A DNA stretch of 64,000 nucleotides, from assembly GCA_963932465.1 (NCBI GenBank), contig OZ010800.1, positions 31,932,852 through 31,996,851 on the forward strand, in the 5' to 3' direction. The DNA is from Maratus speciosus (Eukaryota > Arthropoda > Arachnida > Araneae > Salticidae). Made by a program: the position numbers and the translations under genes. The notes under the pieces were generated by a model. It had not been told where the DNA came from, did no database searches, and saw only the letters and a list, made by a program, of their open reading frames with translations. The stretch's first letter is position 1. Each line of letters begins with the position of its first letter. Positions 23,401-35,249 of the stretch are shown piece by piece.

Positions 23401-23930
23401 AATTTTGAAGTATTTAACATGAATGATATAGAAGAAAGTTTTTGGATTCACATCCAACTAGTTTTTACTTCTGCTGTAAATGTAATTTAAAAAATTTCTA
23501 AATTTCTACTGCTACACGCTGAACATCCACCCCTCCCCTTCCCGGCCTTTTGAATGTTTTAAAAATTTATTTACAATAATGAAATCCTTTATTAATGAAT
23601 GCATTTTATAATTTATTAGTTTATCTTCATTTTATGAATAACTTTTAGTTTTATATTTCTATGCAGTTTTGCATCTGTAAATAGCTACCTGTAAATCCAC
23701 ATATGCTTCTTGCCCTGATCTTATGTCAAATTAGAAATGCACCATAGATAATTCCAATGTAAATAAATATTTATATTATATAAATTAAATTTTGCCATTA
23801 TATTGTTTTAGAATTTTTGGGCTTTATTCAGTTTCCCCAAGGCAGTTTCTGAAGGGCGCTACGCCCTGCCTACTCTTTTATTTAAAAATAAGTGCCCTTC
23901 TGACCTTTTATTTAATGGAACTAGCTGACC

Positions 23931-24187
23931 CGAAAGGCATTGCCCGGGCCCGTGATGCATGACACTTACATGAACCTCAAATTTGTATGGTTTTATATGT
24001 ATAATTTTGTATGATATGCGAAATTTTTGAAATTGGAAATCATTATTTCCCGCCTATATGTTCTGAACCAAATTTCTGATTTACTAGAAAATAGCCCGTG
24101 AGAATGACGTGTTCGCATTTTCAAAAGAATGATATAGCATTGCATTATAAAAAGAATTATGAAGTAATAAATTTTATCTTATCTGAC
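23931..24187 (-). mobile_element. Helitron-type 3' end (minus strand)
   Basis: ACTAGCTGACCCG with GGCATTGCCCGGGCCCG just inside is, on the minus strand, a GC-rich hairpin-like stretch, then CGGGTCAGCTAG followed by T. That is the CTRR-T arrangement of Helitron 3' termini. The adjoining sequence (TGAACCTCAAATTTGTATGG, then TTTTATAT) matches the inner sequence of the Helitron candidate that starts at 26694. Confidence 0.55.
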
Positions 24188-26592
24188 TAATAGGATAAGG
24201 TGGGGATAAAATAGTTATAAAGCAGCTCATTTATCACTGAAACTTAATTTGCAAGAAAGGACTTCACTCACAAAATTTGAAGAACTACTTCACAAAAACA
24301 TGCAAATTAGAAGTAATAATGTATTTTAAAATATATTGTCAATTAACGTTCGTCTTCGTAATTGTCTTCGTTCATTGCTTTAAGAAAATCAATAACCTTC
24401 AATTTCTTATAAATCAGAAAAAAAGAGTCCTTCGTGGATTAATTGCCGATAGCTGACGCCAAAATAATAATTATATAACTTAAATTTTAAAAAGTTCAAC
24501 TCAAATTAAATCCTGATTTTTTTTTAACATGCATAAAGAAACCTGTAATAAATTTGATCATTAAAATTTATCTTTTATCACTTAAGTAAATTGCAACCAT
24601 TAATTGCATTAACAGATTTTTTTTCTCAAATTCTTTTATTAAATTACAAATTTATTTTCCCTACAAAATACAAAAATGTAAAATTTTATTTGCATTGATA
24701 TATGTATATATATATACTATACGGCATTAAGTATTCCTGATAAGTCTAATTATATTTTATAAGAAATACTATTAATTTTCCCCCATGTCTACAGAGCTCA
24801 TAGAATTTCAAAAGAAACTTCTTTTTTATTTTAACTACCGATAGATTGCGCCAACAAAGCACAAAAGTTCGCAATGAATACGATACAAACGAATGTTTAC
24901 TTATGTAGGGAGAGACTGAGCTGCCAAACTAATTTCAACTGAAGTTATCTCAGAATGTATGCATAATTGAATATAAGTCATCTCTCAAATGTTAATTTAT
25001 TTTGAATAGTCTTTCTAAAAATGCAACTTTTATGAAGTTTTATTCGAAAAAATAATTTTTAATAAAAGTGGCCGATTGGAATATGATAAAGCGAAGTGGG
25101 ATCCGAATGAGTTCACTCCGGAAGCGTTATACACTTAGTGCTATTCTATGTACGGGAGCTAGGGGATGGATGGGGCATTCTCAATATTTCAGGCAATAAA
25201 CATTTATTTTAAATTGCTTCCTAACCCCATATACCTCTACCACAGTTTGCTTCAGAACTAAAAGTAGGACCACATTGCTGTTTTCATTTTCGTTCAAAGT
25301 TGCATTTTCTGAAATCTCTGCTTAAAAGTAAGTTTTTTTTTACATTTGAAGATGTGAAATATCTTATACAGTATAAAAAATTAAGCTATGTTGAAGTTAT
25401 TTATTTTAAGGTTCAATATCAATAATTAAAATGAATGAATAGTAACCAATGTGACAAAATAATTTTTGAGGTAAAATGGCTGAGAAGGGATATTATGCAT
25501 CATGGGGATGATTGGGACATTTCAAATGGGGATGAATGAGACATTCTCGCTCCTCCCTATAGATGTTGAAAGTTTTATTTATTAATTAAATAGTATTATA
25601 TAGGATGATAAATCAATAATTTACGTCAATTAGTAGTATTAAATAGTATTATATGAGTTGTTATTGTTTAAGATTTCTGAGTGTTACTTATTGTATTGTA
25701 ATAATTATTAATGGATTATCAAAAAATTGGTGCTAAAACTTAATCAAAATAGATAAAATTGATAAAAATAGTATATGTGTAGTGATCAAATGGGGAAATT
25801 ATATTGAATTTTGAAATGTTGCACAAATAAATCCCCACCCCTAACATATTGTGTCAATCGGAAAGTCGGGCCGTGTTGGGAAAATCAATTCGTACCGGAA
25901 AAGTCAATCATTTAATTATTAGACATTGATTCCGATATCTAATGTCTAATAATTATCGGGCAGAATTTTCCGGTACGAATTGATTTTCCCAACACGACAT
26001 GACTTTCCGATCGACACAATAATTTCCGTTCTGCATGTTTCTACTATACATTTAATTAATATTGATTAATAAGTTATGATTGAAAATTATTAGCTATGCT
26101 ATTTTTAAATGACATTTTGCATTTTCATTTCAATCTAAAATGCCTCATAAGTGGAAAAAAGGAACAGGTTGATAGCCGAAGTCCGCATTAAAAGTTAAAA
26201 CTGCAATAAAAGAAGTTATTGAAAAAAAAAAACATATCGATTTTTGCTGTAAAATCATATATTACAAATATAATTTTCATATAAGTTTATAATTATAAAT
26301 TTTAATTTGGTAAAATTGAATACAGGGAGGAAAATCTTTGTGTCCCATCCATCCCTATTAGTGTCTCATTCATCCCTGCTGTGGGGATGATTGGGACAGG
26401 GAGGAACGTTTTTTTTTATTTCATAATATTTTTATGAATAAATCATAATCTAGAATAAATATTGTTCATATATGTTGGCAAATACCTAATATATGAAATG
26501 TGATATATAATATTGATAGTAACTTAAATAAAAAAATATAAAAAAATATTTTTGTGAAAATGTCCCATTCATCCCCCACCTCCCCTATAATA
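24188..26592. mobile_element. Block bounded by inverted GGTGGGGAT ends with recurring GGGACA phrases
   Basis: AATAGGATAAGGTGGGGATA at the left and ATCCCCCACCTCCCCTATAA at the right are roughly inverted. Inside, GGGGATGATTGGGACA or the complement TGTCCCATTCATCCC recurs near 25155, 25500-25550, 26340-26405 and 26565. It could be one degenerate transposon or several nested ones. No transposase frame is visible and a palindromic MITE is inserted at 25849-26019. Confidence 0.35.
25849..26019. mobile_element. Palindromic MITE with TA flanks
   Basis: The left arm begins TTGTGTCAATCGGAAAGTCG and runs inward through GTGTTGGGAAAATCAATTCG and TACCGGAAAA; the right arm mirrors it with few changes. The bordering dinucleotide is TA on both sides, as in Tc1/mariner insertions. 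A second inner palindrome, TTATTAGACATT...AATGTCTAATAA, forms the centre. Confidence 0.8.
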
Positions 26593-26693
26593 AATATGTT
26601 TCTGACGACAGCGTGTAATTTTTGGGCTAAAACATTGATATTCATTTATAAAAATTGATGTTTTACGCATGATTATTCATTTTTATTTAATGA

Positions 26694-28958
26694 CTAGCTG
26701 ACCCGTCCGAATGACCCTTAAATGAACTCCAATTTGTATGATTTTATATCTTTAACTCCATTTTGCCTACATTTCTATTTTTTAATTGAAAAAATCACAA
26801 CAAAAATAGTGAATTGAAGCTGCATGCTGTTTTGCGTAATTGGATTTTTAGAGTATGTGTACCGAAGCAAGCGAAACCGCGGCAAAACACTCGGGTTGTT
26901 TTTAATTTCGTGGATATTTTCACACATTTTATTTTGTAAAAATATTTCTACCCATCAGAACGTTTCAAAATTTTTGTAGGAGATTTACATCTGGTCTATT
27001 TAGATGCTCCAAAATGTTTCTGTTAAAATAAAGACGTTGGCTGAAATAAGATAATAAGAAATTTGCTTAAATTACTATTCAAAATTAGTGGTTAGTTCAA
27101 CCTTCCACTGACAGGGAGCGCAGTATGTTCTGTACAAACATTACACTATGAAACAGTGGTCAAAACGTTTTTCAATGATACCGATCGATTAGTTAGTCTT
27201 CCGAATTTTAACAAATTCGCGTTTATTCTCTATTCAAAAAAGCATTTCCTTTTCTTTTTGAAAATCGATTTTATTTTATAAAACAAAACGTTCTGAATCA
27301 TTTTTTAAAATGTACTTATTCTTCATTAGCGTCCAAACATAGGCATAGAAGCATAAGTTTAAAATCTCTAAATGCTATATTTTTAAAAATTTGAAACCGT
27401 GCAAAAGAATGCTAGCATAAAAAAATCAATGCTTTTTTATTCGTGATCACGTGTTACAAAAAACCTGCATTGTATGTGAAATATTTCTACAAAATCTGGA
27501 TTTCATTCGAAAGAAATAAAAGTAATTTTTATAGATTTTTCATGGATTTTTTGGCATTTTGTGACAATGCAGAAATAATGTTTAGAATGTCTGAATGGGG
27601 AATTTTTTGCGTCTGGCTGTGCAATTTTTGAGTTTTTAGGACCGATAGAATTAAAGACACAGCCCTTTTTAAAAAAGCTCAGTACATTTATCGCCCTAGC
27701 AGCGCCGTAATTCTATTAACTCCTGCATATCACTTAGAGTTTTCGAAGAAAATGTCTGTGGTTTGATAAAAATCTATGCTTTTGGTGAATTATGAATGTT
27801 TTTCCATTCTTTTAATTTCGGGTTTTAACTAATTTCTCAACTAATTATTGGAATTTTAAAATTAGGAATCTCGGGTGCACATTCAGACCATTTGGGCTAG
27901 TTTCACAAAATTTTGAGTCTCTTACATTACATAGACGCTAACCAGCACAGACTTGCAGAACAGACAGAGCGAAACTTTATTTTATTTGTACTACGGGATC
28001 GTACTAGTGCTTCCTGGATTACAGAATATAGAAAACATTTTTTTAATTGAAAATTAGTAATATTTTTACATGCAATACGTCCACTAACAATAAAAAAGCA
28101 TTTTTCATAAAAATATTAATTATACAATCAAATAAAGTTTTGAAATTTATTAAAAGCTATATTTACGTGTTCGGCGTATGCTAAGAGTTATTAAACCTAG
28201 ATTTTACTTCTTAGGTTATCCTTTTATATTCTGATGATTTCTGAGCTTTAAGTGCGTAGTTCAATTACATGTCTGTTACATTTGTGTTTTATGTATATTT
28301 TATTTATTCATAGAGGAAGATTTATTTTTTATGGAATATTGGCTATAAGAAAATAAACACTTTGTTGTTTTAACGGCAAACGGATTAATCTTTCGTAATC
28401 GAGCTTCACACGATAGAGATAAATTTAAAAATATATCATGCTTGAGAATTGTTTTGAAAACCATAGACAATCAGTAAACTGAGATGCGCTTTGTAAACAA
28501 ATTCCATTTTCCTATTTTGCTGTCTAAAAATTTAAATTGTTCGATTATAAATATGTTAAATTTTTCTTTTTTTAAATACTTTTCTTTCAAATTATTTATA
28601 AAGGAGATATTAATTTCACTATGGACAATTAGTCAGAAATAAATGCGGGGCATTTTTTTTTCCTTTATGTATTGAAGTCGGCACGTGATAAGATAAATTA
28701 TTAAAATTATGCTTGAAAATTATTTAAAAAAAACATAATAAATCAGTCAATTCAGGTAGTTTTTAAACAAATTGCATTTGAAAGTAGATTTTTTCCCTAT
28801 ACGACGTTCTAAAAATTGAAATAGTGATATTGAGAAGTAAAAAAAATTACAGTAGCGAAAATTGCAAAACCGAAATTTCATTTCAAATTTGAAAGTTTTG
28901 GCATTTGCAAAATGACGCCAGAGTTACGCACATATATGTTTATCCGTTATAATATAGA
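26694..28958 (-). mobile_element. Helitron-like element, 2.26 kb, no visible Rep/helicase
   Basis: On the minus strand the 5' end is TCTATATTATAACGGATAAA preceded by A, and the 3' end is CGGGTCAGCTAG followed by T. This fits Helitron termini (5' TC, 3' CTRR, insertion between A and T). Near the 5' side the motif CGAAACTTTATTTT occurs (around 27970), related to CGAAACTTTCTTTTACTAGT at a second Helitron-type end near 55400. No Rep or helicase domain is readable, so it is non-autonomous or gutted. A strong 3' hairpin is not evident, which lowers certainty. Confidence 0.5.
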
Positions 28959-28999
28959 TGGAAATATAGATTTCTTTTTTTCATATCAAAATCTAGAGT

Positions 29000-30004
29000 T
29001 ATTTTTTTTACTTTTCAAACTAATATGTTTCACCCTTAAATCCGCTTATACCTGAACCAAATCAATACTCTATCATTGGCTAAAAGGCTCTACCAATACT
29101 CTACCATTGGCTATTAAATTTTCAGAGCTATTGCATAAAATTAAGTGTATATTTTTAATTAAAACTGAATTTTTCTGAAAGATTTTTGTATTTTTTTTAT
29201 GTTTTTGCAGTATTTCAAAGAGAATTAAAAGTATGTGCTATTCGGTATTTTCTATTCAGCATAATTTGATTTTTGGAATTCATGTGTAATTTTGAAATAT
29301 ATCGGAAAAGGGAGGGTGGTTGACAAGGTTCTTCAGGTATTTTAAATGCTTAAAAAATTGCCGTTATCATACAAATTCTTTGAATTTTTTAGGAGTTTAA
29401 AACATAATGTTTTCGTAGCCTAGGTGAAAAATATTGATATTTAGTTGAAAACGGCTGGTAAGAAGACTTTTACCACGTTAAAACACTCTGGTATTTACTA
29501 ATTTTGTCGAAATTATTAGTTACTTTTAGGGTAGAAAAAAATAATCTCCGTGAGGCGCGAAGTGACCTGCGTTCGCCAGTGTATTTAAAAGTATTAAACT
29601 TCATATTTTTAAAAACGAATTACATCATAAATTAGAACATTTCAACTTGTGGAGCATATATATTTTGTTTGCCGGTACTTCTAAAATAGCAACCTGGAGC
29701 AAGTTGCCATAAGGGTAAAAAAATTTCGGAAAAACAACCCTTTTTAACATTTCTTTTTTCAAAAGGCTAACTGGTAGGGCTTTGATATCAGAAATTTAAT
29801 ATCGGAATATATCAACGTGATATTGATATTGATGATATAACGCGATAACTACCGTAAAGTGAATGGGAATCGAAAAATTGCTCATTTCAATAGAGAAATG
29901 GCATGGTAGCAATAATTTAAGTACAAACGGATATACAAGCAGCTAATCAATGTTTCGTACTAATTGCTCCTACAGCATCCTTTAAATATATATGTATATA
30001 TATA
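29000..30004. other. Unclassified AT-rich DNA
   Basis: No gene is recognised. A short direct duplication, AATACTCTAYCATTGGCTA, occurs at about 29065 and 29095. Around 29790-29840 a run of GATATTGATATT-type sequence is low-complexity. Confidence 0.5.
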
Positions 30005-30006
30005 TA

Positions 30007-30340
30007 CAGTGCTCAGCAAAAGTTTAGAGACTGGTAATATTTAACATTTAAATAAAAAATACGAACTCTTGGATATACAAATGGCTATATTTATTTTTAA
30101 ATAAATTTTAAACATTTTAGGACCGAAATAATGGTTTTAATGTAGGATAATATTTAATTTAATTGAAAAACGTGAAATTTGCGTACTGCAAAAGTTTAGA
30201 CAATTTCTCGATTTTTGGTTTACGGGAAAATGTAAATTTTAACTTATAACGTCACATGCATGAAATACTTAAGTGCATCTCGCTATACTATCGGATAGTG
30301 AAGTTGATGCGAGCTAGCGCAATACTTATTTATTTCCAGT
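30007..30340 (+). mobile_element. Tc1/mariner-type left end, truncated
   Basis: CAGTGCTCAGCAAAAGTTTA preceded by TA has the form of Tc1-family ends. GCAAAAGTTTAGACAA recurs at about 30187, about 170 bp further in, as expected for the paired inverted/direct repeats of Tc1-like termini. No matching right end was found downstream. Confidence 0.5.
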
Positions 30341-31009
30341 GTCACTTCTCAATGTTAATTTAACATAGAAAAGCCTATGGAGATCATAACTTTTTCATTT
30401 TTTCCACCTTTTTGTCCCTGATGCCACTCATTTTTAATTCTTTGCTAATTCTAATAATATTATAAATTCAAAGTGTAAAAACATTTGCCTGATGTCAGGG
30501 TCAAAACGGATCATAAAATGCCTTTTCATATAGGTGGATTATAATCTAGAGAGTAACATGGGCTAATTTTTATTTACATTATTAAAATATTTTTCTTAAT
30601 AATTCATCGATTTTTTTCATTGAGAATCAACGGACATTTTCTAATAAAATTTGACATTTTTCCTTCATTGTAGAAAATAATTCAAAAGCCGTAATAATAA
30701 TTTGCCTATTTTTATTTGAATGATTTTCACGTGAAACATGAAACAGAAGACACTGAAATAGTTTTTTTTAAGAATTAAAAAGAAGATGAATATTGCGTCA
30801 TAGTGGAAATAAAAATTACATTTTCAAGCAGACATTTTAAGTTCAGATTGTAATTTTTTGACCAAACTACAGCAACCTGCATTACTGCAGTGAAACATTT
30901 TGAATTATACATAGGTAAATTGCATCACAAATCAAAGTCTGATGATGATACCCTCCATTAATTTTGAAATGTGTTCGTCTGAATGCAGAAGTTATTAAAA
31001 AACTTGACA

Positions 31010-31626
31010 TATTAAACAAAAACCTAATTTGCAGAACAAATTAAAAAAACAAAATTTATTTCCTAAATTGTTTAAGCCCGAGAAGGGGCAGATATTGAGA
31101 TATTTCATTCAATCCGTTCTACATTTAATGTTAAATTTTTGTAACAAATAAGTTAAACCAATTGAACATTAAAAAATAAAAATGAAATTCATACAATATA
31201 ATACTTTAAACACTTATATACTTAGATTCCGTTCAAATGAAATCGAAATAAATCTTAACTTTTATCATTTTTAAGTTGTAAATATTTGTACTGCAGATTT
31301 TGCATTATGTTTATGACGATTGTACATAATATTATAAGATACATGCAAAATACAAAACATTTAAAAAAAAAAGTCTAAGATTTATTTCGATTTCATTTGA
31401 TCGTAATCTAAGTATGTAGGTGTTTAAAGTATTATATTGTATGAATTTCATTTTTATTTTTTAATGTTCAATTGGTTTTAACTTTTTTGTTACAAAAAAG
31501 TAACATTAAATGTAGAACTAATTGAATGAAATATCTCAATATCTGCCCCTTTTCGGGCTTAAACAATTTAGGAAATAAATTTTGTTTTTTTTTAATTTGT
31601 TCTGCAAATTAGGTTTTTGTTTAATA
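31010..31626. mobile_element. 617-bp fold-back element with ~240-bp arms
   Basis: The left arm starts TATTAAACAAAAACCTAATT and the right arm ends with its complement; matching continues through GGCAGATATTGAGATATTTC, TTGAACATTAAAAAATAAAA and TCATACAATATAATACTTTA to about 31260 on the left and 31370 on the right. The unpaired centre is about 110 bp. Arm divergence is low, so the hairpin is fairly young. No target duplication was identified. Confidence 0.85.
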
Positions 31627-32038
31627 AATATTCAGTATGATAAAGTAATAGAAGTATGAAACCTGAAATCGAAAGGTAAAACTGTTGCAGAAATTTCAGC
31701 TACTTTGAAAAAACTGTTGATGTTTTTTAAGTTTTGTCTTTTGTGAACAATGCACCTTAATCTCTATTTCCTAAAACAACAAGTGTCAACTTAATCATAA
31801 CTCTAACTTTGCTGTGATAGGTTGTCAAAAAATTACGTATATAGGTTGTCAAAAAATTCTTTTTTTTTTTTTTTTTTTTTTTAAACAACGTCATTATGGT
31901 TGAACTTCCTCGGCTTTTTATTAAAATACTGCAAGTACTCTTATTAAACAATCTTTTTTTTTTAAGATTAGACACCTAACTACATTAATATTATTTGGTA
32001 TCTATACATATTTGCTTCATGTTTCAAATGTAAGCCCG

Positions 32039-33240
32039 TTGTCCCAGTTACCCCATAAATTTTTCAAGAATGGGGTAACTGGGACATGTATCCTGGGTAA
32101 CTGGACCATGCTGAATCCAGTTACCCCAATAGTTATCAATAATTTTCTTGAGTTTCTCTTACTACGGGAAATAAATTTCTCCTTTGTTTTTTGCTCACAA
32201 TAAAGAAAATTATACAATACCTTATTAAAGTTATTGACTCCTTGAGAGGCGGTTGTGCCGTTCTGGCATCACATAATTTTAATCCCTAATTGCTACATTG
32301 GCAGTGGATTTTTATAATGGAAATTTCACCTTTATTAAGTACGCGAAAATATACTTTTACTTGTTTACAAATAGATTCTCTTGTAAATACTGGTGTCATT
32401 AAATTATTTCAACATTTTACGAATGCAAGTTCCTTGCCCTGAAAGCGAGATAGCCAAACCTTGAATTTGTACGATACACACGGTTCTCATTCTATAGGGA
32501 AACTTTTATTGTTCCTACCACTATTTTGAGAATATCTTCATCGCACCTTTCTTTAGAATATGTTAAATAAAACGATCATGGAGGTACCTCATTAAGGGTT
32601 CTGGTAGGAACAATAAAATTTTTCCTATATAATGCAACCCCTGGATACAGATAAAGTACTTAAGTACTTACGTAGCCGTTTGTTCATAGATTTACCTTGC
32701 TATTTTTTTCCTTAAAATACCCAAGTGACTTTTATACTTATTACCTATACTAAAGTACATAAGTACTTACTTAATTTTTATGTTTTTGGTATAAATAAAT
32801 CTAATATTTTCAATTTTAGTGCTTTTTTTAGACACATTGACAGCAAAGGTTTCCCTTACAACGCTCTTTATTGGCACACAATTTACATGATCTGTCTGGT
32901 TTAATATTTTAAAGTTTTTTACACTTTTTCAAACAGGACCTGATATCCCATATGAAAACAAAAAAAAAAGCATATGGAACATAGACCTTCCTGGTCCACT
33001 TACGCCATTTGTATGGGGAAACTGGACCCATGAGGAAAGAAAGATGAAATATGCATATTTTTATATTTTTAAATATTAAAATGTCATTTTGAGTATTTCT
33101 TTCTGATAGAGAGAACCTAACTGAACACATTTACAGAAGTTCAGACTTTATTTCAAATGAACATTAGCTTTTTGAAGCTGAATTGTCAGAAGCTCCAGAG
33201 TCGCATTGTAAAATCATGTCCCAGTTGTCCCAACTAACCT
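32039..33240. repeat. Scattered GGGGTAACTGGGAC phrases
   Basis: GTCCCAGTTACCCCA (32041) and TGGGGTAACTGGGAC (near 32072) form a hairpin, followed by GGGTAACTGGACC (near 32094) and CCAGTTACCCCAA (near 32117). Related phrases GGGGAAACTGGACCC (near 33015) and GTCCCAGTTGTCCCAACTAA (near 33219) occur a kilobase further on. No gene is present; small open frames over the hairpin are chance. Confidence 0.5.
32495..32627. mobile_element. 133-bp MITE with TA flanks
   Basis: TAGGGAAACTTTTATTGTTC at the left and its complement at the right give a terminal inverted repeat of about 27 bp with two or three mismatches (inner end CCTACCA/TGGTAGG). TA borders both ends. The centre is unique sequence. Confidence 0.65.
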
Positions 33241-33852
33241 TACATAATTTAAATTCCTCAAACGGCAAAATGTTTATTTTATTCAGGTTCATTCATAGTT
33301 GTTTATATCCATAAACCTCTCTTCTTTCCAGCGAAATCAATTAAAATGTGCTGCATAAAATTAAAATATGGTATTTTAACTTTTCTAATTTTTAACAATT
33401 TAACAGTTTTATAACTTTTCGCTTTTTATATTTTAATTTATTTTATTTTCGTTATTTTATGTTTGAATTAGAACAGCTGTTTTTGACATAAAAAAACTCA
33501 TAGGCATTAATATTTATTAATTACGTAGATTTACATGTGGTTTTTAGCAAAACATGTACGCTATAAAAACAAACAGGGTGGGTTTAGAATGTTTAAGCTT
33601 TTTTGTGTTAAAGTTTTAACAGTCATCTACTGCGGACCGAGTGAGTGTGGCATTTTGATTTTAACGTTTTGCTGAGCTTAGGCGTAGTTTTTTAGTGTAA
33701 TGTCGTAATTAAAATGAAAAAAACGTGTCTAGTGAAGAAGTTTTTTAATTTACAAATATTGACGAATGTATTTCAGAAGATTCAATTAATAGCGAAAAAA
33801 AAGTCTTGTCGGGGTATAGAAACCACAAAGTTCCGAATGTGAAAATTTACAT

Positions 33853-34141
33853 GTTTGGGGCTTTGCCTAATGTATCATTCGGCCGCTCAAAAATGTGTGT
33901 AAGTTTTCCGATTATGTACTAAAGCGTCAAAATTGCGTGACTTTGGGATTTGTTTTTAAAGACCCCCCTTGCATATTGTGCTGTATCTTTGTGATATATT
34001 TATCTACTAACTATACTCTATCATTACACAAAGCGTCAGCCGATTTTGTGTTTCCAATCTTGGGTCGCCTCCTTGTCAGTGTGATGAAGATAATAACTCT
34101 ATACAAAATGTTTCAAAAACTGAGGCTTCTCTTTTAATAAT
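33853..34141 (+). pseudogene. BEL/Pao gag end, zinc-knuckle-like remnant
   Basis: The frame over 33893-34137 contains FSDYVLKRQNC, then a Cys pair CILCC and TLSLHKASADF. BEL/Pao gag C-termini carry C..C...H...C modules followed by a (K)HHTLLH-type motif, and this order and spacing fits, but only loosely. Its position directly ahead of a protease start supports the reading. It is eroded and lacks an upstream gag frame. Confidence 0.4.
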
Positions 34142-34234
34142 AGAAATAAAGATGTGTATTTGCAAACTTTAAGAGTAAATATTTTTGTTAAAGATAAAAG
34201 AAACAGGATTCGAGCTCTTATAGATTCAGGATAT
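34142..34234 (+). pseudogene. BEL/Pao aspartic protease, N-terminal part
   Basis: Starting near 34154 the frame reads VYLQTLRVNIFVKD, a basic stretch, then ALIDSGYSSS. The LQT...V beta-strand followed by ALIDSG is the retropepsin active-site region (D-S/T-G) of BEL/Pao polyproteins. The frame stops soon after, where an inverted repeat begins. The protease cleaves the retroelement polyprotein; this copy cannot make an active one. Confidence 0.65.
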
Positions 34235-34562
34235 TCGAGTTCACGGTTAAAATTCCAGAATTAGTTAAAACTCAATTCGCATATTAAAACGCAATCGGTC
34301 TGCCAAGTCATATCTTGGTGGAAAATAACTAAAACCCCGATTTTAGCGGTTGACTCGTAGGTTTACCATTGTGTTTTCCTGCTTCCAGTCCTCCATGTTT
34401 TCATACTTTTGGGTGCAGGAAAGCACAATGGTAAACCTACGAGTCAACCGCTAAAATCGGGTTTTCATGTGTTTTCCACCAACATATGATTTGGCTGACC
34501 GATTGTGTTTTAGTATGTGAGCCGAGTTTTAAATAATTCTGGAATTTCAGCCGTGAACTCGA
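34235..34562. repeat. Inverted repeat inside the BEL/Pao protease region
   Basis: The left arm TCGAGTTCACGGTTAAAATT and the right arm (ending GTGAACTCGA) pair over about 150 bp each, through GCAATCGGTCTGCCAAGTCA and GCGGTTGACTCGTAGGTTTA to GTGTTTTCCTGC near the centre (about 34388-34420). Inner parts match better than outer parts. It may be a fold-back insertion or an inverted partial duplication of protease sequence. In one frame both arms read EFT..IPEL.KT, which I cannot assign. Confidence 0.8.
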
Positions 34563-34707
34563 TGAGGTGATTGTCTGTGCTGACGGCTCCAGGTGTAATA
34601 GATATGTGCATAAAAGCGTTATTCGGAAATGAGAGTAAGCCCAATTCGGGGATTGAAAAATATTCATTGTATATTTGAGGGTAAGGAGACGGAGCCATTA
34701 TCCCATT

Positions 34708-34740
<33 letters not shown>
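34563..34740 (-). other. Unassigned open frame and poly-T beside the inverted repeat
   Basis: Between the inverted repeat and the resumed protease, the minus strand is open over about 66 codons (34510-34710; includes YFSIPELGLLSFPNNAFMHI). It begins next to a 29-base homopolymer at 34711-34739. The composition is protein-like, but I do not recognise a domain. This could be foreign sequence carried in with the inverted repeat. Confidence 0.3.
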
Positions 34741-34782
34741 TGGAAGATAGCGATTTGTATAGAACTTATAAACTTTTTTTAA

Positions 34783-35193
34783 GCCTTTTCTGAAGTAAAA
34801 ATTTGCTGTTATGTTCCCATTGTTAATGATCCTAACATTCTGCAGGAATTAAAAGAAAGGAAAGTAGAATTTAGCGATAACGTATGTAAGGAAAATGAAA
34901 TTGATTTGTTTTTAGGAACAGATGTTATTGGGAAATTTTTAACGAAGGAATTTGTACAGTTGTATTCAGGATTCACTGTTGCTAAAACCAGACTGGGGTT
35001 GGTCTTCATGGGTAAACAAACATGTGAGGAATATGTTAGATATAATGTATTATCAAGTCGGTCATTCCATGAGCGAGATATTTCAGTAAAGTATTTATGG
35101 GAGCTAGTGGCTTTAGGTTTCTCAGATCCTATAGAAAATGTTAAGATAACAAATCGAATGACTGAGGGAAAGATTAATTTTGAAAGTAAATGA
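34783..35193 (+). pseudogene. BEL/Pao protease C-terminal half and linker to RT
   Basis: The open frame reads AFSEVKICCYVPIV, then EIDLFLGTDVIGKFLT, then SGFTVAKTRLGLVFMGK, and later YLWELVALGFSDPIE. The order DLLIGxDxxGKLLT, SGxxAxxTxLGWxxxGK and LWxLxxLGIxDP is the diagnostic end of the BEL/Pao protease (DUF1758-type) and the spacer before reverse transcriptase. The frame is uninterrupted for about 136 codons and ends in TGA at 35191-35193. Confidence 0.85.
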
Positions 35194-35249
35194 TCAATAA
35201 CATCCCGCTGGTAAGTATGGATTAGAGTGACCATGGAAATGCAAAGCTG

